Assembly (NCBI GenBank): GCA_027186245.1
Contig: CP114483.1
Location: 32,521,642-32,585,641 of the forward strand
Length of the DNA stretch: 64,000 nt
Direction of reading: 5' to 3'
Origin: Coriaria nepalensis
Lineage: Eukaryota; Streptophyta; Magnoliopsida; Cucurbitales; Coriariaceae
The notes below the pieces were generated by a model. The model did no database searches, was not told the origin of the DNA, and saw only the letters and a program-made list of their open reading frames with translations. Position numbers and translations under genes: made by a program. The stretch's first letter is position 1. Every line of letters begins with the position of its first letter. Positions 1 through 12,300 of the stretch are shown here, piece after piece.

Positions 1-800
1 ATCATTTCCAACCTCAACTGCTTTGTCCATTTCTCATTCTTGCAACGGACTAAAAGACTTTAATTCTAGACCATACAACTGTCTTTATTCGATAGTAGCA
101 ACACATCCTTGACTTGGCAACTCGTCAATAAAAATATTACGGTCCATATTTAAAATTAAAAAAAAAAAAAAAAAAACAACTAAACAAGACAAAATATCAA
201 AAAGAGACCACACCAAGCATTTTATAGAACTTTATAATCCTTAATCATGCTTTTTGGCTCTCCAAAAACCAAAAAAAAATCACGCCTTTGCCTTTTAAAA
301 TTCCTTTTTTATAACATTAATGTATGAGTATGGTTTATTATCAAGTAGCAAATTAAATTTTAGTATTACAAATATAAATATTACTATTATATATCACAAT
401 ATTTATTATATAAAATAATATTTATAATTATAATAATATTTTATTCGCTTGCATCCATGTATAAATTTCTCTAATTTCATAATATATCGATTTACTAAAT
501 TATTAATATTATTAAATTGTTAATATTATTATCATTTTATTAATTAATATCCTTATTTATATGTAAGGCAATTTAAAAGTAATTCTTCTCGAGAAAAAAA
601 GTTGAACCAAAAATAAAAACATTAAGGAAAAACAAAAACTTGTCATACACACGTAGATCTATAATCAATAATGTCGAAATGGTGATCACATTCTAGGACA
701 AAGTAGACAATATGAAAACGCATGGCTAATATTAACTCTTTTTCATCACCTTTCTTTATAAATGTACTGCTACTCTCTTTGAAGGCCAATCATGTAATAA
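1..800. other. AT-rich intergenic DNA, no gene seen
   Basis: This stretch has A-runs (about 158-176) and TA-rich segments with frequent stops in all frames. No coding region is visible. Its right end leads into the TA-repeat promoter region of the B-box gene. Confidence 0.6.
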
Positions 801-801
801 A

Positions 802-830
802 ATATATGTGTATATATATATATATATATA
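802..830 (+). promoter_or_regulatory. TATA-rich core promoter of the B-box microprotein gene
   Basis: A run of TATA/TA repeats ends about 45 bases before the ATG at 874. It could serve as the TATA element or may simply be a microsatellite. A three-codon upstream ORF (ATG at 844, ACA, TAT, TGA) lies between it and the main start, so if transcription starts upstream of 844 this may lower translation. Confidence 0.4.
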
Positions 831-873
831 GCTAGCAAGAGCCATGACATATTGAACATCAGGGAATTACAAA

Positions 874-1317
874 ATGTGCAAACTATCAGAACAAGCGGCC
901 GAAAGCCAACAACACGGCCAGTCTCTAACCTCCAAAGAAGGTGGCCGTCTGGCAGGCAGTGCTACCACTGACGGAGAATGGTTGTGCTGTGAGCTGTGCA
1001 GTTCAAGGGCTAGTTTATATTGCCAAGCAGATGATGCATATTTGTGCAGAAAATGTGATGAATGGGTTCACGGTGCTAATTTCTTGGCATTAAGACATAT
1101 CAGGTGCTTGCTTTGCAATAATTGTCAGAATCTTACACAAAGATATCTCATTGGAGCTTCCAAGGAAGTGGTGCTTCCATCCATTGTTATGAAGATCAGT
1201 AGTGATAATTTGACAGAAGGAAATCATGATAATTATTACCAGTTTTGTAATAATACTGATTACGGTGAAGAAGTTAGTTGTTCTAGAGTGATGAAAATGC
1301 CTTTCTTGTTTCTTTAA
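874..1317 (+). CDS. Single B-box zinc finger microprotein (BBX30/31, miP1-like)
   Basis: A complete intronless ORF of 147 residues. One B-box is seen with ligands C39, C42, C50, C58, C61, H66 and H75, followed by C81 and C84. There is no second B-box and no CCT domain. The last five residues are PFLFL (143-147). In Arabidopsis the short B-box proteins miP1a/miP1b (BBX31/BBX30) bind CONSTANS through the B-box and recruit TOPLESS-type co-repressors through a C-terminal PF(V/L)FL motif, so a nuclear repressor microprotein acting on a CO-like partner is the likely role (inference). The N-terminal 35 residues are polar and probably disordered. A CONSTANS-like gene lies convergently 2.2 kb downstream. 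The start is the first in-frame ATG after the TATA-rich stretch. Family is confident; ortholog identity less so. Confidence 0.9.
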   Translation: MCKLSEQAAESQQHGQSLTSKEGGRLAGSATTDGEWLCCELCSSRASLYCQADDAYLCRKCDEWVHGANFLALRHIRCLLCNNCQNLTQRYLIGASKEVVLPSIVMKISSDNLTEGNHDNYYQFCNNTDYGEEVSCSRVMKMPFLFL

Positions 1318-1351
1318 TCAGTGCTTTTCTGCTACTTTGTTCACTTAATAA

Positions 1352-1368
1352 CCCCCCCCCCCCCCCCC
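1352..1368. repeat. Homopolymer C17 tract
   Basis: Seventeen consecutive C residues lie 35 bases after the stop codon of the B-box microprotein, probably within its 3' UTR. Length is probably polymorphic and sequencing of such a run is error-prone. Confidence 0.9.
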
Positions 1369-1419
1369 AATATCTCTCTCTTGCTAGCTATATGATTTTT
1401 TTTTTTTTTTAAATAACGT

Positions 1420-3480
1420 TTAGGATGTATTTTTCTTAATTAGCTTGTATTTCGAATTTTCGTGGTAAGTTTTTCTTCTGGTAGTGATGATCGTTATGGT
1501 TCCTGAATTTTGAATTTTTGGTTGGTTTTGGGAAATGAAGCATTTTTTGTGTCGGTCGAGAATGAGATTATCAATAAATATATATATATATATAAACTTA
1601 GCCCCAAAAATTTGAATATTATACATACACTTGGTAAATTACTCGTGGATTTCTCGAAATATATTGATATTATAAATAATTTTTTTAAGTTTAAAAATTA
1701 TAAGTGAAATTTTTTAAATTTGTTTAAACTATTAGTGAATCATTGAAAATTTAAAAACATAATTAAAAAATTATAAGTGATTTTTTAAAAAACTTTGTTT
1801 AAATTAGAAATGAATTATTTAAAAATTTAAAATCATAAATAGATTTACTTATATTTATAATGAATCTATTCAAACATCATAAATTACAATTTTAGTTTCT
1901 TTATTAACGGTCAATATTATTCTAACATTTAACCAATTACTACGAGCTAAAAATTATCCTGATAGTTACAAGACATTATAAATGGGTTTAGTCTTTTTTT
2001 TATTAATATTATTATTTTAAATAATTCATAATTATGTGTATGATTCATAATTATTTTTTAAATGTAGCTCTAAGAGCAGGATATCACTAATATAATATGT
2101 GGTAAATTATATATGTAATGTATAGTACTGCTGTAGTGATATCATTTACATGCTATTTCGAGCTAGCTTTCAAGTTTTTTAACCGATTAAAATTAATCGA
2201 TAGCTAGATCTAATATTGGTTATAAATAATAAGACTAAATTTGTAATTTAGAGTAAATTGAGAATATTTACCTATATTTTATGATAAATATTAGGAGTTA
2301 TATTTGTAATTCTAAAATTTTAAGAGATTTATATATAATTGATGGTATACTTGAGGTGATCCATTTATAATATATGACAAACTAAAATGACCCACTTATA
2401 ATTCTTAACATGTTAAATAATTCATATATAATATCGATAAATCTCAATAATATATAATATCCGCTAAATTGTATATTGGGACAAATTATGATGATCCACT
2501 AAAATTGAAAATGATGAAAAAAAAATCATTTATTCAAAGTTATATAAAATACACTAAAAAAAGCTGAAACTTAAAAAATTGATTCTTTTATTTTTTTTGG
2601 AATCAAATGGAATATCCAAAACTAAAAGAAGCGATATTTACTAGTAACAAAATAATAAAGGTTATATGAATTATAATGCATCCTGTAAATATTTTATAAT
2701 AATAATAACTACGGAAAAAAAAAGAATTATAATGAATTATTTCATAATTATTATAAACACTCAAAAGTTAAAATTCAAAAAATAAATATAAATTAAAATA
2801 AACTTTATAATTTTCATAATTTTAATAAATATTCAAAAATTAAACTTAAATTATAACGCATCCTTTTTTTTAATTAATTGGTCCATAATCATTATCGATC
2901 CAATATGACCCGATCTAACTCCTTAGTTTAGAAAAAAAAATGTTTATTTTTAAAATGCTCCCTTAATATATTTGATTTCTAGCCATAATATATTTGATTT
3001 TTTAACCATAATATTTCCACTTTTTCCTTAAAAACCTCTCAAGGTTAAGATATATTTGATTTCTAGCCAAATGGTCACTAATCACCTCTTAAAAAAAAAA
3101 AAAAAAAACTGAAACACGATCTTATTTCTCACCAAAAAAATTCTAACATTTGATCTCATTTTTCGCATAAAAAATCAAAATCGAATCCCATCTCTTAACA
3201 GTAAGAAGAATAAAACATCTGAAGATCTAATACTTGTATACATGATGTAAGATAGTTGAAGTGTGGTCAATCATATAATATAAATCGATCGAGACCAAGA
3301 TCACAGTATGTTTACATATTGAAAAACTAGCATATTGGCTAGGCTTTATAACATGTACTAGTAGAAAAACATCTTTGGTATATATATCTCCAGTATAATA
3401 ACAAAATTTGAATTGCATTTTCATGACATATATATTTATCTTTTTCATATCGCCGCAACTAATTTGTTGCCGCCCCCTCA
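1420..3480. other. AT-rich intergenic spacer between convergent genes
   Basis: The spacer is low-complexity AT-rich DNA. Around 1640-1840 and 2240-2520 there are loosely repeated phrases resembling 'aaattataagtg' and 'gatccatttataat', which look like decayed foldback or MITE material. Open frames here are short, AT-driven and unlike any family, so no gene is called. Confidence 0.5.
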
Positions 3481-3501
3481 GTATATATAACCTTTATTGC
3501 C

Positions 3502-6102
3502 TCAACGACTGAAAATTCCACCGCACACGAGAAAGTTGATATATCTACTAACGATACATAGCCGTCTTGATCGCTCATGACAGTGTCTTGCCACTGTTGA
3601 AACAACAAATGAGAAATTGTTAAGCTATAGATACAGATAGATATAGATATAGATCTAGGACAGATATGTATATGAAAAGGAGCAGAATAGTAACCTATAG
3701 AGGGTGAAAGTAGAATATGTATCGATGCACCATATGATTGATCCGAATGATAATCAAGAAGGAACTAGGCCTGCCACAAGTAATAGTAATAAAATTGGTT
3801 AAATTATCTACTTAAAATTTGAATTTTAAAAAAATAGACCCAGCTATATTATCAATCACTAAGAATCTTCTAACATAAATCAAGATTTATTTAGAATATG
3901 AGATCTGTCATATGTAAAATCATTGTACCTGCAGATTTCACAAATCTTCCTTTCACACGTTTCCTAGTATCAGCTCTGGCTTTGCGAGAAGCATACCTTA
4001 TTTGCTTTCCAAAACTAATGCACATGATCAATTTAACTAATTAGAGTTGGAAGTGAGGCTTAATGTGTTAATTATTCGCTTATTAAACTCGAGGTTACCC
4101 TACATTCGTGTTTTCTTTTTCTCCTTGTATCTCATCTTAGCTTTGTCCCTTGCTTGTGAAGTACTATTAGAAGCCCCTAGACTCGATTGATCCCACAGAG
4201 ATTCACCGCTGAGAAACAGCGGGGAGATACCGCAGTCTTTATGATCATAATCGAGAACTCTACTTTCTCCCGTCATATTGGAAATCGAAATCAACATGTT
4301 CGGATTAACTTGCCCAATTGAAAATCCAAGAATATTGGTGTTTCTGTTGCAATTACCGGGATCATTAAGCATGCAATTTGCTCCACCATTCATAATAGCA
4401 TCTTGCACCATGTTATAATCCATCGAAACAGATGATTGAAACCCGACACAATCATGTTGGCCAGATGATATCGACACCTAGAAAAAACATGTCCCAAAAT
4501 CAATCGAAAATACACCAGTAATTAGATCATGTGAGATTATATATGCAACACAATTAAGATTTTGAAATTGCAATATACGTCTAATAATAATAATAATTCA
4601 AGTTTTGGCCGTCAAAACTATGATTCGTCTACAATGTTGATTTTGAACAAAAATATATCACCTTACATGGAGAGTGTCTAGCATGGTAAATAAATTTATA
4701 AGCAATCACGGTCGATCACGTGTCGTGATTTTCAGCCAAACATGTGAACAATTCTATCAATGATAGAGAGCACATACAACAATTAGGCCATCATGTATGG
4801 GCCTGCATTCTGATATCATATAAAATGAGAGTATATCACGTGTTGGATGTATGCAACCGATATCAGAGAAGATGATGGATCCCATGTTGTGAAATGTGAA
4901 TCTTATCTCAATTCTCTTTTATTGATTGCATAGTCGACTAGATACATTAGATGCTTTCCCCATGAATGGTTCCCGAATCTCTAAAAGCTTAACCTGTTAG
5001 GGAATGACCCAACAATATATACATATATGTAGGGTCACTTACTGTCTCCAATTTACCTAACTCCAGTTTAAGGCATCTAATAACTCTTCTGTATTAGATC
5101 AATCACCACATGTGAGTTAATATTTTATCTTGACAAGAAAAGTATATATAGTAATAAGGAGTACTAGATTGTAAGAAGAAAAGTACCTCAGTAGCATTGT
5201 CTATAAGACAGCCATTAGACTCAGTAGCTGAGAAGCTGCTCTCCCTTTTAAGGCAATCAATATTTAATCCTCCATCATGATGATCAAACTGATTATATGC
5301 AGCAGGATCACTTCCAAAGCTTGATAGAACATCATCTATGTTAAGACTCTCATATTGATTGATCCCACAATATTGATCAATACCGACATCCTTAAAATCG
5401 TAATCCTGTTATTTATAATGAAACAGTTTAAAACTCCAGTTTAATTTGAAGTCAGTTTTTTTTTTTTTAATAAATATTATTATTATTTTTTTTATTTTTT
5501 TTGTACGAGGATGAAAGGCGGGTCACCTATTAGGAGACTAGAAAAGTATTTATATTACGAATGTACCAATTTCAAGAACTTATTATTAAGCCAACACAAA
5601 CAACTAACTGATATTAAAATAACTCACTTAAAGATCAATTACTAAATCAACCAATTTCAAGAATCATTTACCACTCAATAATTAGTGCGTATGTTAGTAT
5701 TACCTTTGAAAGCTGGTTAATGGAGCAGTTATCGGGATCATATGGAACTTGGCGAGATGGATTTGTTGTAGTATATGAATTAGAAGAAGATGGCTCGAAC
5801 TTGGGGTAATTAATAGATTGATCCAGAGGTACCAAATGGTCCAAATAGTTGTCATTCTGGTCACTATTTACAAATTCTCCATTACAATAATGACCACATA
5901 AAGAAGAAGGTGGATCAAGATCAGTAGAAGGCCATAACATTCCTGAACTAGGATCCGGTTTGTTCCATAGATACCGGTTTGAGATTAATGCCGGGTTAGC
6001 TGAGTGAAAACATTCATTGCATTGTAAACAAAGACGAGTCGATTCAGATTTACGGTTGATTGTGGCTCTTGCCACCCCGCAAAACTCACATAAATAATCC
6101 AT
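3502..6102 (-). CDS. CONSTANS-like B-box/CCT protein with degenerate B-box
   Basis: Five exons are inferred on the minus strand: 6102-5704, 5405-5187, 4477-4104, 4014-3929 and tentatively 3593-3502, with GT-AG borders and matching phases (total 389 residues). Residues 1-46 form an N-terminal B-box with C5, C8, C25, C28 and H33 in place, but R17 and N42 where the third Cys and last His are expected. No second B-box is present. The middle is acidic and Asn/Ser-rich. Exons 3 and 4 encode a full CCT domain ([15 protein letters not shown] across the intron, then [19 protein letters not shown]), which carries nuclear localisation and DNA or NF-Y contact in this family. The closest family is group IV BBX (COL9 to COL15). 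The last exon does not encode the usual short acidic tail, so the C-terminus is uncertain. It probably acts as a nuclear transcriptional regulator in flowering, light or circadian output. It is convergent with the B-box microprotein gene. Confidence 0.85.
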
Positions 6103-6109
6103 TTATGAT

Positions 6110-6900
6110 GTATATTGAACGTAATATATATATACATGCACGAATAGTTCTTGGATCACACGGCTCTAACTAAGGGAATTAATCGGCTTTTTTGTGAGTT
6201 TGATTCGATCTCGATCAGCCAATAAACACAATACGCCTTCAAGCATTAACAAAAACGAATCAACGTTAAATGCAAAGCATTATTATAATCAAAATTAGGT
6301 AAACCTTAATTATTGATTAAGTATTAATTACCGATTGATGAGACGAGGATATGAAATCAGCCAACGTCAAGAAAGCCAGGACCCACTAATGGAGTGCAAT
6401 TCAGGAGAAGGATCAGAAGAAGGTAGATACCCTTTTTTTCTTTTTTCTTTTTTTTTTGTAAGTAATGAAATGTTTGTAAGAAGTGATATTTATTCACGTT
6501 TTTCAGATGGAGGGTTTTCTGTGTATCAATTTCCACGTGCCATATATCTAGAACATGATAGTCATGCAGCTTGAAAAATCTGGTATACATGGTCCAGTCT
6601 ACCTTCTTACTCGGACACTTGGAATTTGCTTGGATGCTTTGCCAAAAAAAAAAAAATACATATTTGTTGCTTGGATGGCCGAGAGTAAATATGTACATAC
6701 TAATAGATCAAATTAATTTTTTTTTTTGGCGAAAAATTAAAGAGTTTATTGCGAGAAAGAAGAGTAATTCAGTCTAAGTCACTCCACCAAAGATTTATAG
6801 ACTACCTTTAGAGTATAAATGTCATGATTCGTACTTATGTCAGTCATATGCAAACAGACTAAAGTACTCTCTACGTCAGTGTTTATTAAGACATGAATTA
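6110..6900. other. Upstream region of the CCT gene
   Basis: This region holds the presumed promoter of the CONSTANS-like gene, with a TA-rich stretch at about 6122-6136 on the 5' side of its ATG. Homopolymer T and A runs at 6430-6460, 6643-6656 and 6716-6727 break it up. The open frames on both strands cross these runs and are not credible genes. Confidence 0.45.
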
Positions 6901-7439
6901 ATTATTATTAGAGGTGTCAAGGCCGTCCGGCTCGGTCCAGTCCGGTCCTAAAACAAAATGGGTTGGGCTGGACTTTGTCCGTTTTTAAAATGTATGTCTG
7001 GATCTGGCTCGAAAAGTTATTTGAGTTTATCACAGACCTATCCAGACTTAAAATGAGCCGGGTTCGACCGGGCCTAACTTTTTTTAAATGAAATATTTAT
7101 ATAAATTATTATTAAAGTAAAAGAGATTACGTGAGATTATAATAAGAGAAATTATTTACGATTATGAGTTCTAAAAAAATATTCTTGTTAGTTTACTTTA
7201 TAGGTCGAATGGGTCAAATAAATTACACATGTAACTAAGAGTCTAAGAGCATCTCAAATAAAAAATAAACTTTTGGCCAAATAAAGACTTCATTATATAT
7301 TATTAAATAATAGGTTCATCAAAAAAACTTTCCGGCCTTAAGAAGTAAAAAACGGACCTTACAATGAAGCCATAAACAAAAAATAATAATAATAATAATA
7401 AAAGTTTGCTAATACATTATTATATATTATCTATCATCT

Positions 7440-9511
7440 ATTTATTAATGGTGGTTGGTCATTGGTAGACCGCAGAACTACTTCCCGCTATAGAAGGATC
7501 TTCATCTAAGAACATATTCTGAAAATATTCAGCCAAGTCTTCATTATGAGTTATATGTTGACCTTGATGAGATGCATGCTCCCAATCTCTTATGCATAAT
7601 AATGCTTCAACCAATTTTGGCTTTACCGAAGTCCTCCTATTTTCAATAACTCTCCTAGCTATGTTGAATGCTGATTCGGAAGAAATAGTTAAGACATCTT
7701 GTGCAAGTCGTGTTAGTATAGGAAATCATGTAGAGCTTTTCTTCCACCAATTCAAAAGACATAAAGATTCTAAATCATTTGCACAAGAATCAAAAAATGA
7801 GAAATCAGTTTCGAGGTATTTATGGGAAAATCCGAGTAAAATTGGATCTGGAATTAGAATTGGAACCGGGACTGGTAACAAAATTCCAACTCTTCCTCTT
7901 GGGTCGAATCTCTTGTTCTCATGTCTGTTGCCGTAAGTACCTGTACTTATTATCATAAAGACTAAACACTTCATATAACTTGTTAGTAGTATTAATAGTG
8001 GGAGAATAATCAACATTTATATGTTGATTCATAAATATAAGAGTATTTGTTAAACCCTGTAACTTAACCCTATGATCTAATATAAAAGAGCAATTTCCTT
8101 CCAATATTTTTTAAATTTTGAAACCATTTTTTGAACAACTGGCTTAAACACTTCATCATTCTCATATATCTTAAACAAACCAGTCATTTCAACAAGTGAA
8201 TGCAAAACAAGATGAGGTGTAGGACAATAAACACCTGAAAGTCGAATAATAGAATTATAAAATATTTCTAAAAAAACATGTAAAGTTTCAGGTATATCCC
8301 AATCAGAAATATTCAATATAACAAGATGATCACAAGAATTAAAAAAACCACTAATGATTTCTTTATGTGGGAAGGCATTTTTCAACATACAATATGTGGA
8401 ATTTCACCTTACCAGCATATCAGTTCCAAATTTTCGAGGCTTCATATTGAATGCCCTACAATATCTTTTAAACTTAGTTATCCTAGAATTCAAACAAGTA
8501 ATCCAAGATAATACCGTACGAATTTTATCAATAGAATTGTTTACATGTTGTTTTTTCATATCTGATTTTATAATAAGATTTATGATGTGACACACGCAAC
8601 GTTGATGTAGGAAGACTCCACCATTATATTGGCTAAGCTGTGATTCAAATAAAAAGATGACATTTGTGTTTATCGCATCATTATCCAAAATTATAGATAT
8701 TATACGGCTTTTGATGTCAAATTCACTCAAAATTTCTATTATTAAATCACAGATATTTTCATTAGTATGTGTTTCATTTATAACTCTAAATCCTATTAAT
8801 TTTTTATTTAAAGTCCATTCTAAATCTAAATAATGAATATCAGAAATTAAGACAAAAGTTAGATTTAAATCATTATATTCTAATTTTAATTCATCACTTT
8901 TTTTTTTAAATATGCAAATATATCATATCTAGTAGTATTTCTATTTGTGCTCTTATATTGTGGGGTATGTGCTCTTCTAATGTGCTATTCATAATAAATA
9001 CTATTACCAAAATTAATAGGTAAATTAGTAACAACAATAAGTCTAACTATAGATTCTCTAGCAGCCACTGGATCATAAGTCCACATATACCATCAGTGTT
9101 AAGATTTAGTTGAGTTTGATTCATACCTGCACTAGCTTTAGCCATGCATTTGTCTTTGTGGCGTTTCAAGTGATTAGTTTCATCATTTGAACCTGCGACC
9201 AAAATACTTTTGCAATACTTGCACATTGCACCATCAATGTCTGCACCTTTCTTATTTTTGTGTGGAACTATGTCGAATGTATCCCAAATTCTGGATGTTC
9301 GCTTATTATGTTTCTTTGTGGGCATTGTACTTGCGACAGTAGCCGTATCAGTAATAAATGAATATGATGGTGGTAGTAGACCTGGATCACCTGGTAGTAT
9401 ATTAGATTGTGCTACAACTAATGGTATCGGCGATGAATTTGAACTGATTTCGACATAAAGATTTTGGTCATACTCATTTAGAGAGTTAAAGTCATATTGA
9501 TGATGATCCAT
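7440..9511 (-). pseudogene. hAT transposase pseudogene (BED finger and dimerisation regions)
   Basis: Reading leftwards from 9511, the first frame has a BED zinc finger (WDTFD, then CKYCKS and HLKRHKDKC spaced as C-x2-C and H-x4-C, about residues 60-112). It stops at 9047. Later pieces, in a different frame, carry the CHIINLI segment (8730-8404) and the central hAT RNase H-like region (8388-8077). Near 7700-7470 is the C-terminal dimerisation region, recognisable by SESAFN, IARRVIENRR and CIRDW. Frameshifts and stops separate the pieces, so it cannot make a functional transposase. Confidence 0.8.
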
Positions 9512-10009
9512 TTCCTATAAAGAATTTAAGAGTAAATAATTAATCATAAAAAATAAGAATAAATAAAAATTTAAGTAAAAAAATAAAGCATTAAACATTA
9601 AGTATAATAATAAATAATAAACAATAACAATAAGTTTAATTGCCTTGGACTTTGGTTTAATTTATGCAAAATAGAGGATTAGGGATTGATATTAAGAAAT
9701 AAGGATAAAAGAGATAGCAAGGAATAATGATAAGAGATTGAGATTAATCATAAGAAAATTAGAGATTATAGAAGAATGAAGATTAATTATAATTTAGAAT
9801 ATTAGAAGATTAGATAAGAGATTGAGAGAAAGAGTGTGTGTGAGAAAATATGAGGAAAAATTAGAGTGAAAGAATGGATATTTATAGGAAAAATTCGGGT
9901 GGGAGGAGAATTTAAAAATTATTTATGTAAAAGGGGGTAAAATAAAAAAAAATTTAAGAAATTTTTTTATTTACTTTTATTCGCTCAAGTTATTAAGCGG
10001 GTCCTCCTG

Positions 10010-10025
10010 CTTTCAAATTTGAAAG
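10010..10025. repeat. Perfect 16-bp palindrome
   Basis: CTTTCAAATTTGAAAG equals its own reverse complement. It lies in the right flank of the hAT element and may be a subterminal motif of it. Confidence 0.7.
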
Positions 10026-10472
10026 TAAACGTGCATACGCTTATGACCCTTATAAGAAACATTTAGGGTCTGCTTATGATCAACAAACGATCCGCTTATA
10101 ACTCGGTAACACCTCACTTTATTATTATGCTTATGCATCTTTATATCACTTGCATAACATCAATCCCTTTTTGAATTGAGTATGAACAATAATGTAATAG
10201 CCTTATTTTTTGCATGTCAAAATCACTTTATCCTTCGACAATATGCTATATAACGTTCATACTAGTAATAACCTCAGCTTTAGCATGTTAAGCGAAATCA
10301 CACTATTCTTAAATTAACATGCTATATAACAATCATCCAATCCCCAAATCATTATAACAATTATTCTAACATTCTTAGCATCACAACAACAAACAAACAA
10401 GTAATATCCTTATATTATAGTAAGGTTAAATTTACAGAATTTTACGGAGGATTGATAAATTGAAAACCCTAG

Positions 10473-10624
10473 TCCTCATTTCTTTTTCATTCTTATTTTC
10501 CTCTTTTATGTTCCTTCTTTTTCTCTCCTTTCCTTCTCCTTCATTTATTTTCCTTTTTTTCTCTTCCTCTCCTCTCCTCTCCCCTCCCATCCTTTCGTAT
10601 CCTTTCCTCTCCCTCACTCATTCT
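10473..10624. repeat. Polypyrimidine (C/T) tract of about 150 bp
   Basis: The plus strand is almost entirely C and T, with TCTCC and TTCCT repeats and only scattered purines. The Lys/Glu/Arg-rich frame on the minus strand is a by-product of this composition. Such tracts can form triplex DNA or act as promoter elements, but no gene is attached to it. Confidence 0.8.
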
Positions 10625-10639
10625 TCATGTCATTGTTGA

Positions 10640-11780
10640 AATTTTGATTTCAATCCAATTTTCTTCATGATTTCAAATGGCCGAATCTAGGCCCTTTTAT
10701 AATAAGGTGATAGCTTGATTGTTTGACACATTACAAATTAATGTGTCATTTTGCATGATGTCTAACATGTTTAAAAATTTTTATTTTCCATTGAACTCAA
10801 ATCACCATTTGTTTATTTTATGTGTCGACTTAAGGCATGTTAATGCCATCGTTTTATGATTATTATTATTTTTATTTATGTATTTATTCATTTATTTTGA
10901 TTAATTAGATTTAAGCCCTCTTTATTCTGAAGAATTATTAAAAATACCCTTTATTATTTTTATTATTAAAATTATGTATAGGTAAGAATTAAAATTTTCT
11001 AATTGGCCTAGTTTAAGTCTCTTTTCCCACTACTATGCATACTCTAGCTTGTGTTTAAGGCTTTTTACACTTTCACCTCTAGTATATCTAGTATTGTTAT
11101 GCCCATGTCAATTGAGGAGGCCTCAGATATTCATTGAATGTCAAGATTGACTTTCAGTAAAATGTCAAGGCTACGTGGGAGATGAGAAATTATCGTCTTC
11201 TATAAGAACCTATCACTATTATAATAAACAATCATTCCATCTTGCGAATGTCTCGATCACTCACGACTTTTATGTACAACATCTTATACCCAATGTTCAC
11301 TCTCTGTTTAACCCTTGACTAGGGTTTATAGGAATGATGTCAAAGTATAAAATCTAACACATAAGATATTATAGTGATTTCAAGTCTAAGGATTACATGT
11401 AATATTGTTACTAGATAATTCTTTAACATTTAGTATTTTTTACCATTGATAATCTAAGTGTCATGTCAAGTGAATTTGGTCTCTACTAAGTACCTACATA
11501 ATCATCACGATATTCCACTAACATTAGTGGTCATGAAAACAACCATTCTAAATATTTTAGGTGATGAACTATGTAATTTTCTATCAGGATCATCATTGTC
11601 CATGCTTGATGATCTTATGATAATGAACAATTCATGTCTTAAACTTTAAGCTAATATTTATATAAAGTATTTATTATTTTAATAAATTCGTGTCCAATAA
11701 TATTAATAAAAATGATAAAACAAAATTGAGTTTCAATAATGATAATAAATAATATTTATTATTTTACTAATATCTGCATA
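10640..11780. other. Unassigned AT-rich DNA, possibly LTR-derived
   Basis: No convincing coding region. The stretch around 11440-11720, with its run of moderately unique sequence followed by 'aataatattaataaaaatgat', resembles copia LTR sequence in style and lies directly 3' of the minus-strand copia gag fragment. I cannot define borders. Confidence 0.35.
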
Positions 11781-11789
11781 AATATAATA

Positions 11790-12300
11790 TCATATAAAGT
11801 ATTTATCTCATCGGATCAATGTCTGATTAACAATGGAACTTTCGGTGATTAATCACCTAACATTCTCATTTGATTAACAATTATATTCAGCTTGTCAACA
11901 TAAACTTTGCAATGTTCATCATCTTACATTCTCAAGGATTTAAACTCCCTTCTTGCAACTCACATGTTTACAAAACTCACTCTCATTGAACCAAAGAACT
12001 CACTTTGAAGAGTTTCTCATATTGTCTTGGCACATTTAGTGCCAAATATTTTTGTATTTATATCATTCAGATAGCCGGTGGAATAATAGTCACAGACTTG
12101 AAATTCTTTTACTTTTTCTCTTTGTCGGTCTTGATTTGATTCATTGGAGGGTGTTTATGAGGTTCAAGGCCATCTTATATTGCTTCACATATATTAAATA
12201 CAATTAGTTAGTTTTATATTTTGTCACCTCCAATGTGCTAATTTTTCCCACTAAAGATAGGTGGAGATGCTAAGGCCACTTGATTTGGATTTGACAATTC
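11790..12300 (-). pseudogene. Ty1-copia gag fragment
   Basis: Read on the minus strand from about 12300, in changing frames, are a PPIFSG-like start, a VWE-like helix phrase, a FVNM/REFKSLRM segment followed by DDEH, and VDKLNIIVNQMRMLGD. These match the order of the copia gag (UBN2) domain. Stop codons interrupt every frame, so this is a relic. Confidence 0.65.

Larger units (their letters stand above)
6910..10120 (-). mobile_element. Decayed hAT-superfamily DNA transposon
   Basis: The interval contains a broken hAT transposase on the minus strand. The left edge begins TAGAGGTGTCAAGG and is followed by GC-rich CCGG/GGGC motifs, typical of hAT subterminal repeats. The right edge near 10110-10120, read on the minus strand, starts TGAGGTGTTACCG, a partial inverted match. 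ATTATTAT-like sequence flanks both edges but I could not fix an exact 8-bp target duplication, so the borders are approximate. Confidence 0.6.

Noticed and set aside
1420..1707. Overlapping short open frames on both strands rich in Ile, Lys and Asn
   Set aside because: They arise from TA repeats and have no family features.
6335..6777. Open frames on both strands upstream of the CCT gene
   Set aside because: They run through T and A homopolymers and have no family match that I can see.
7240..7400. Tourist-like MITE start (gagcatctcaaat) inside the hAT element
   Set aside because: Only one end is suggestive; the inverted partner and target site were not found.
6900..10130. Exact 8-bp target duplication of the hAT element
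   Set aside because: ATTATTAT-like words lie at both edges but their offset from the termini does not agree, and such words are common in this DNA.
10432..10617. Minus-strand frame rich in Glu, Arg and Lys
   Set aside because: It is the translation of the polypyrimidine tract.
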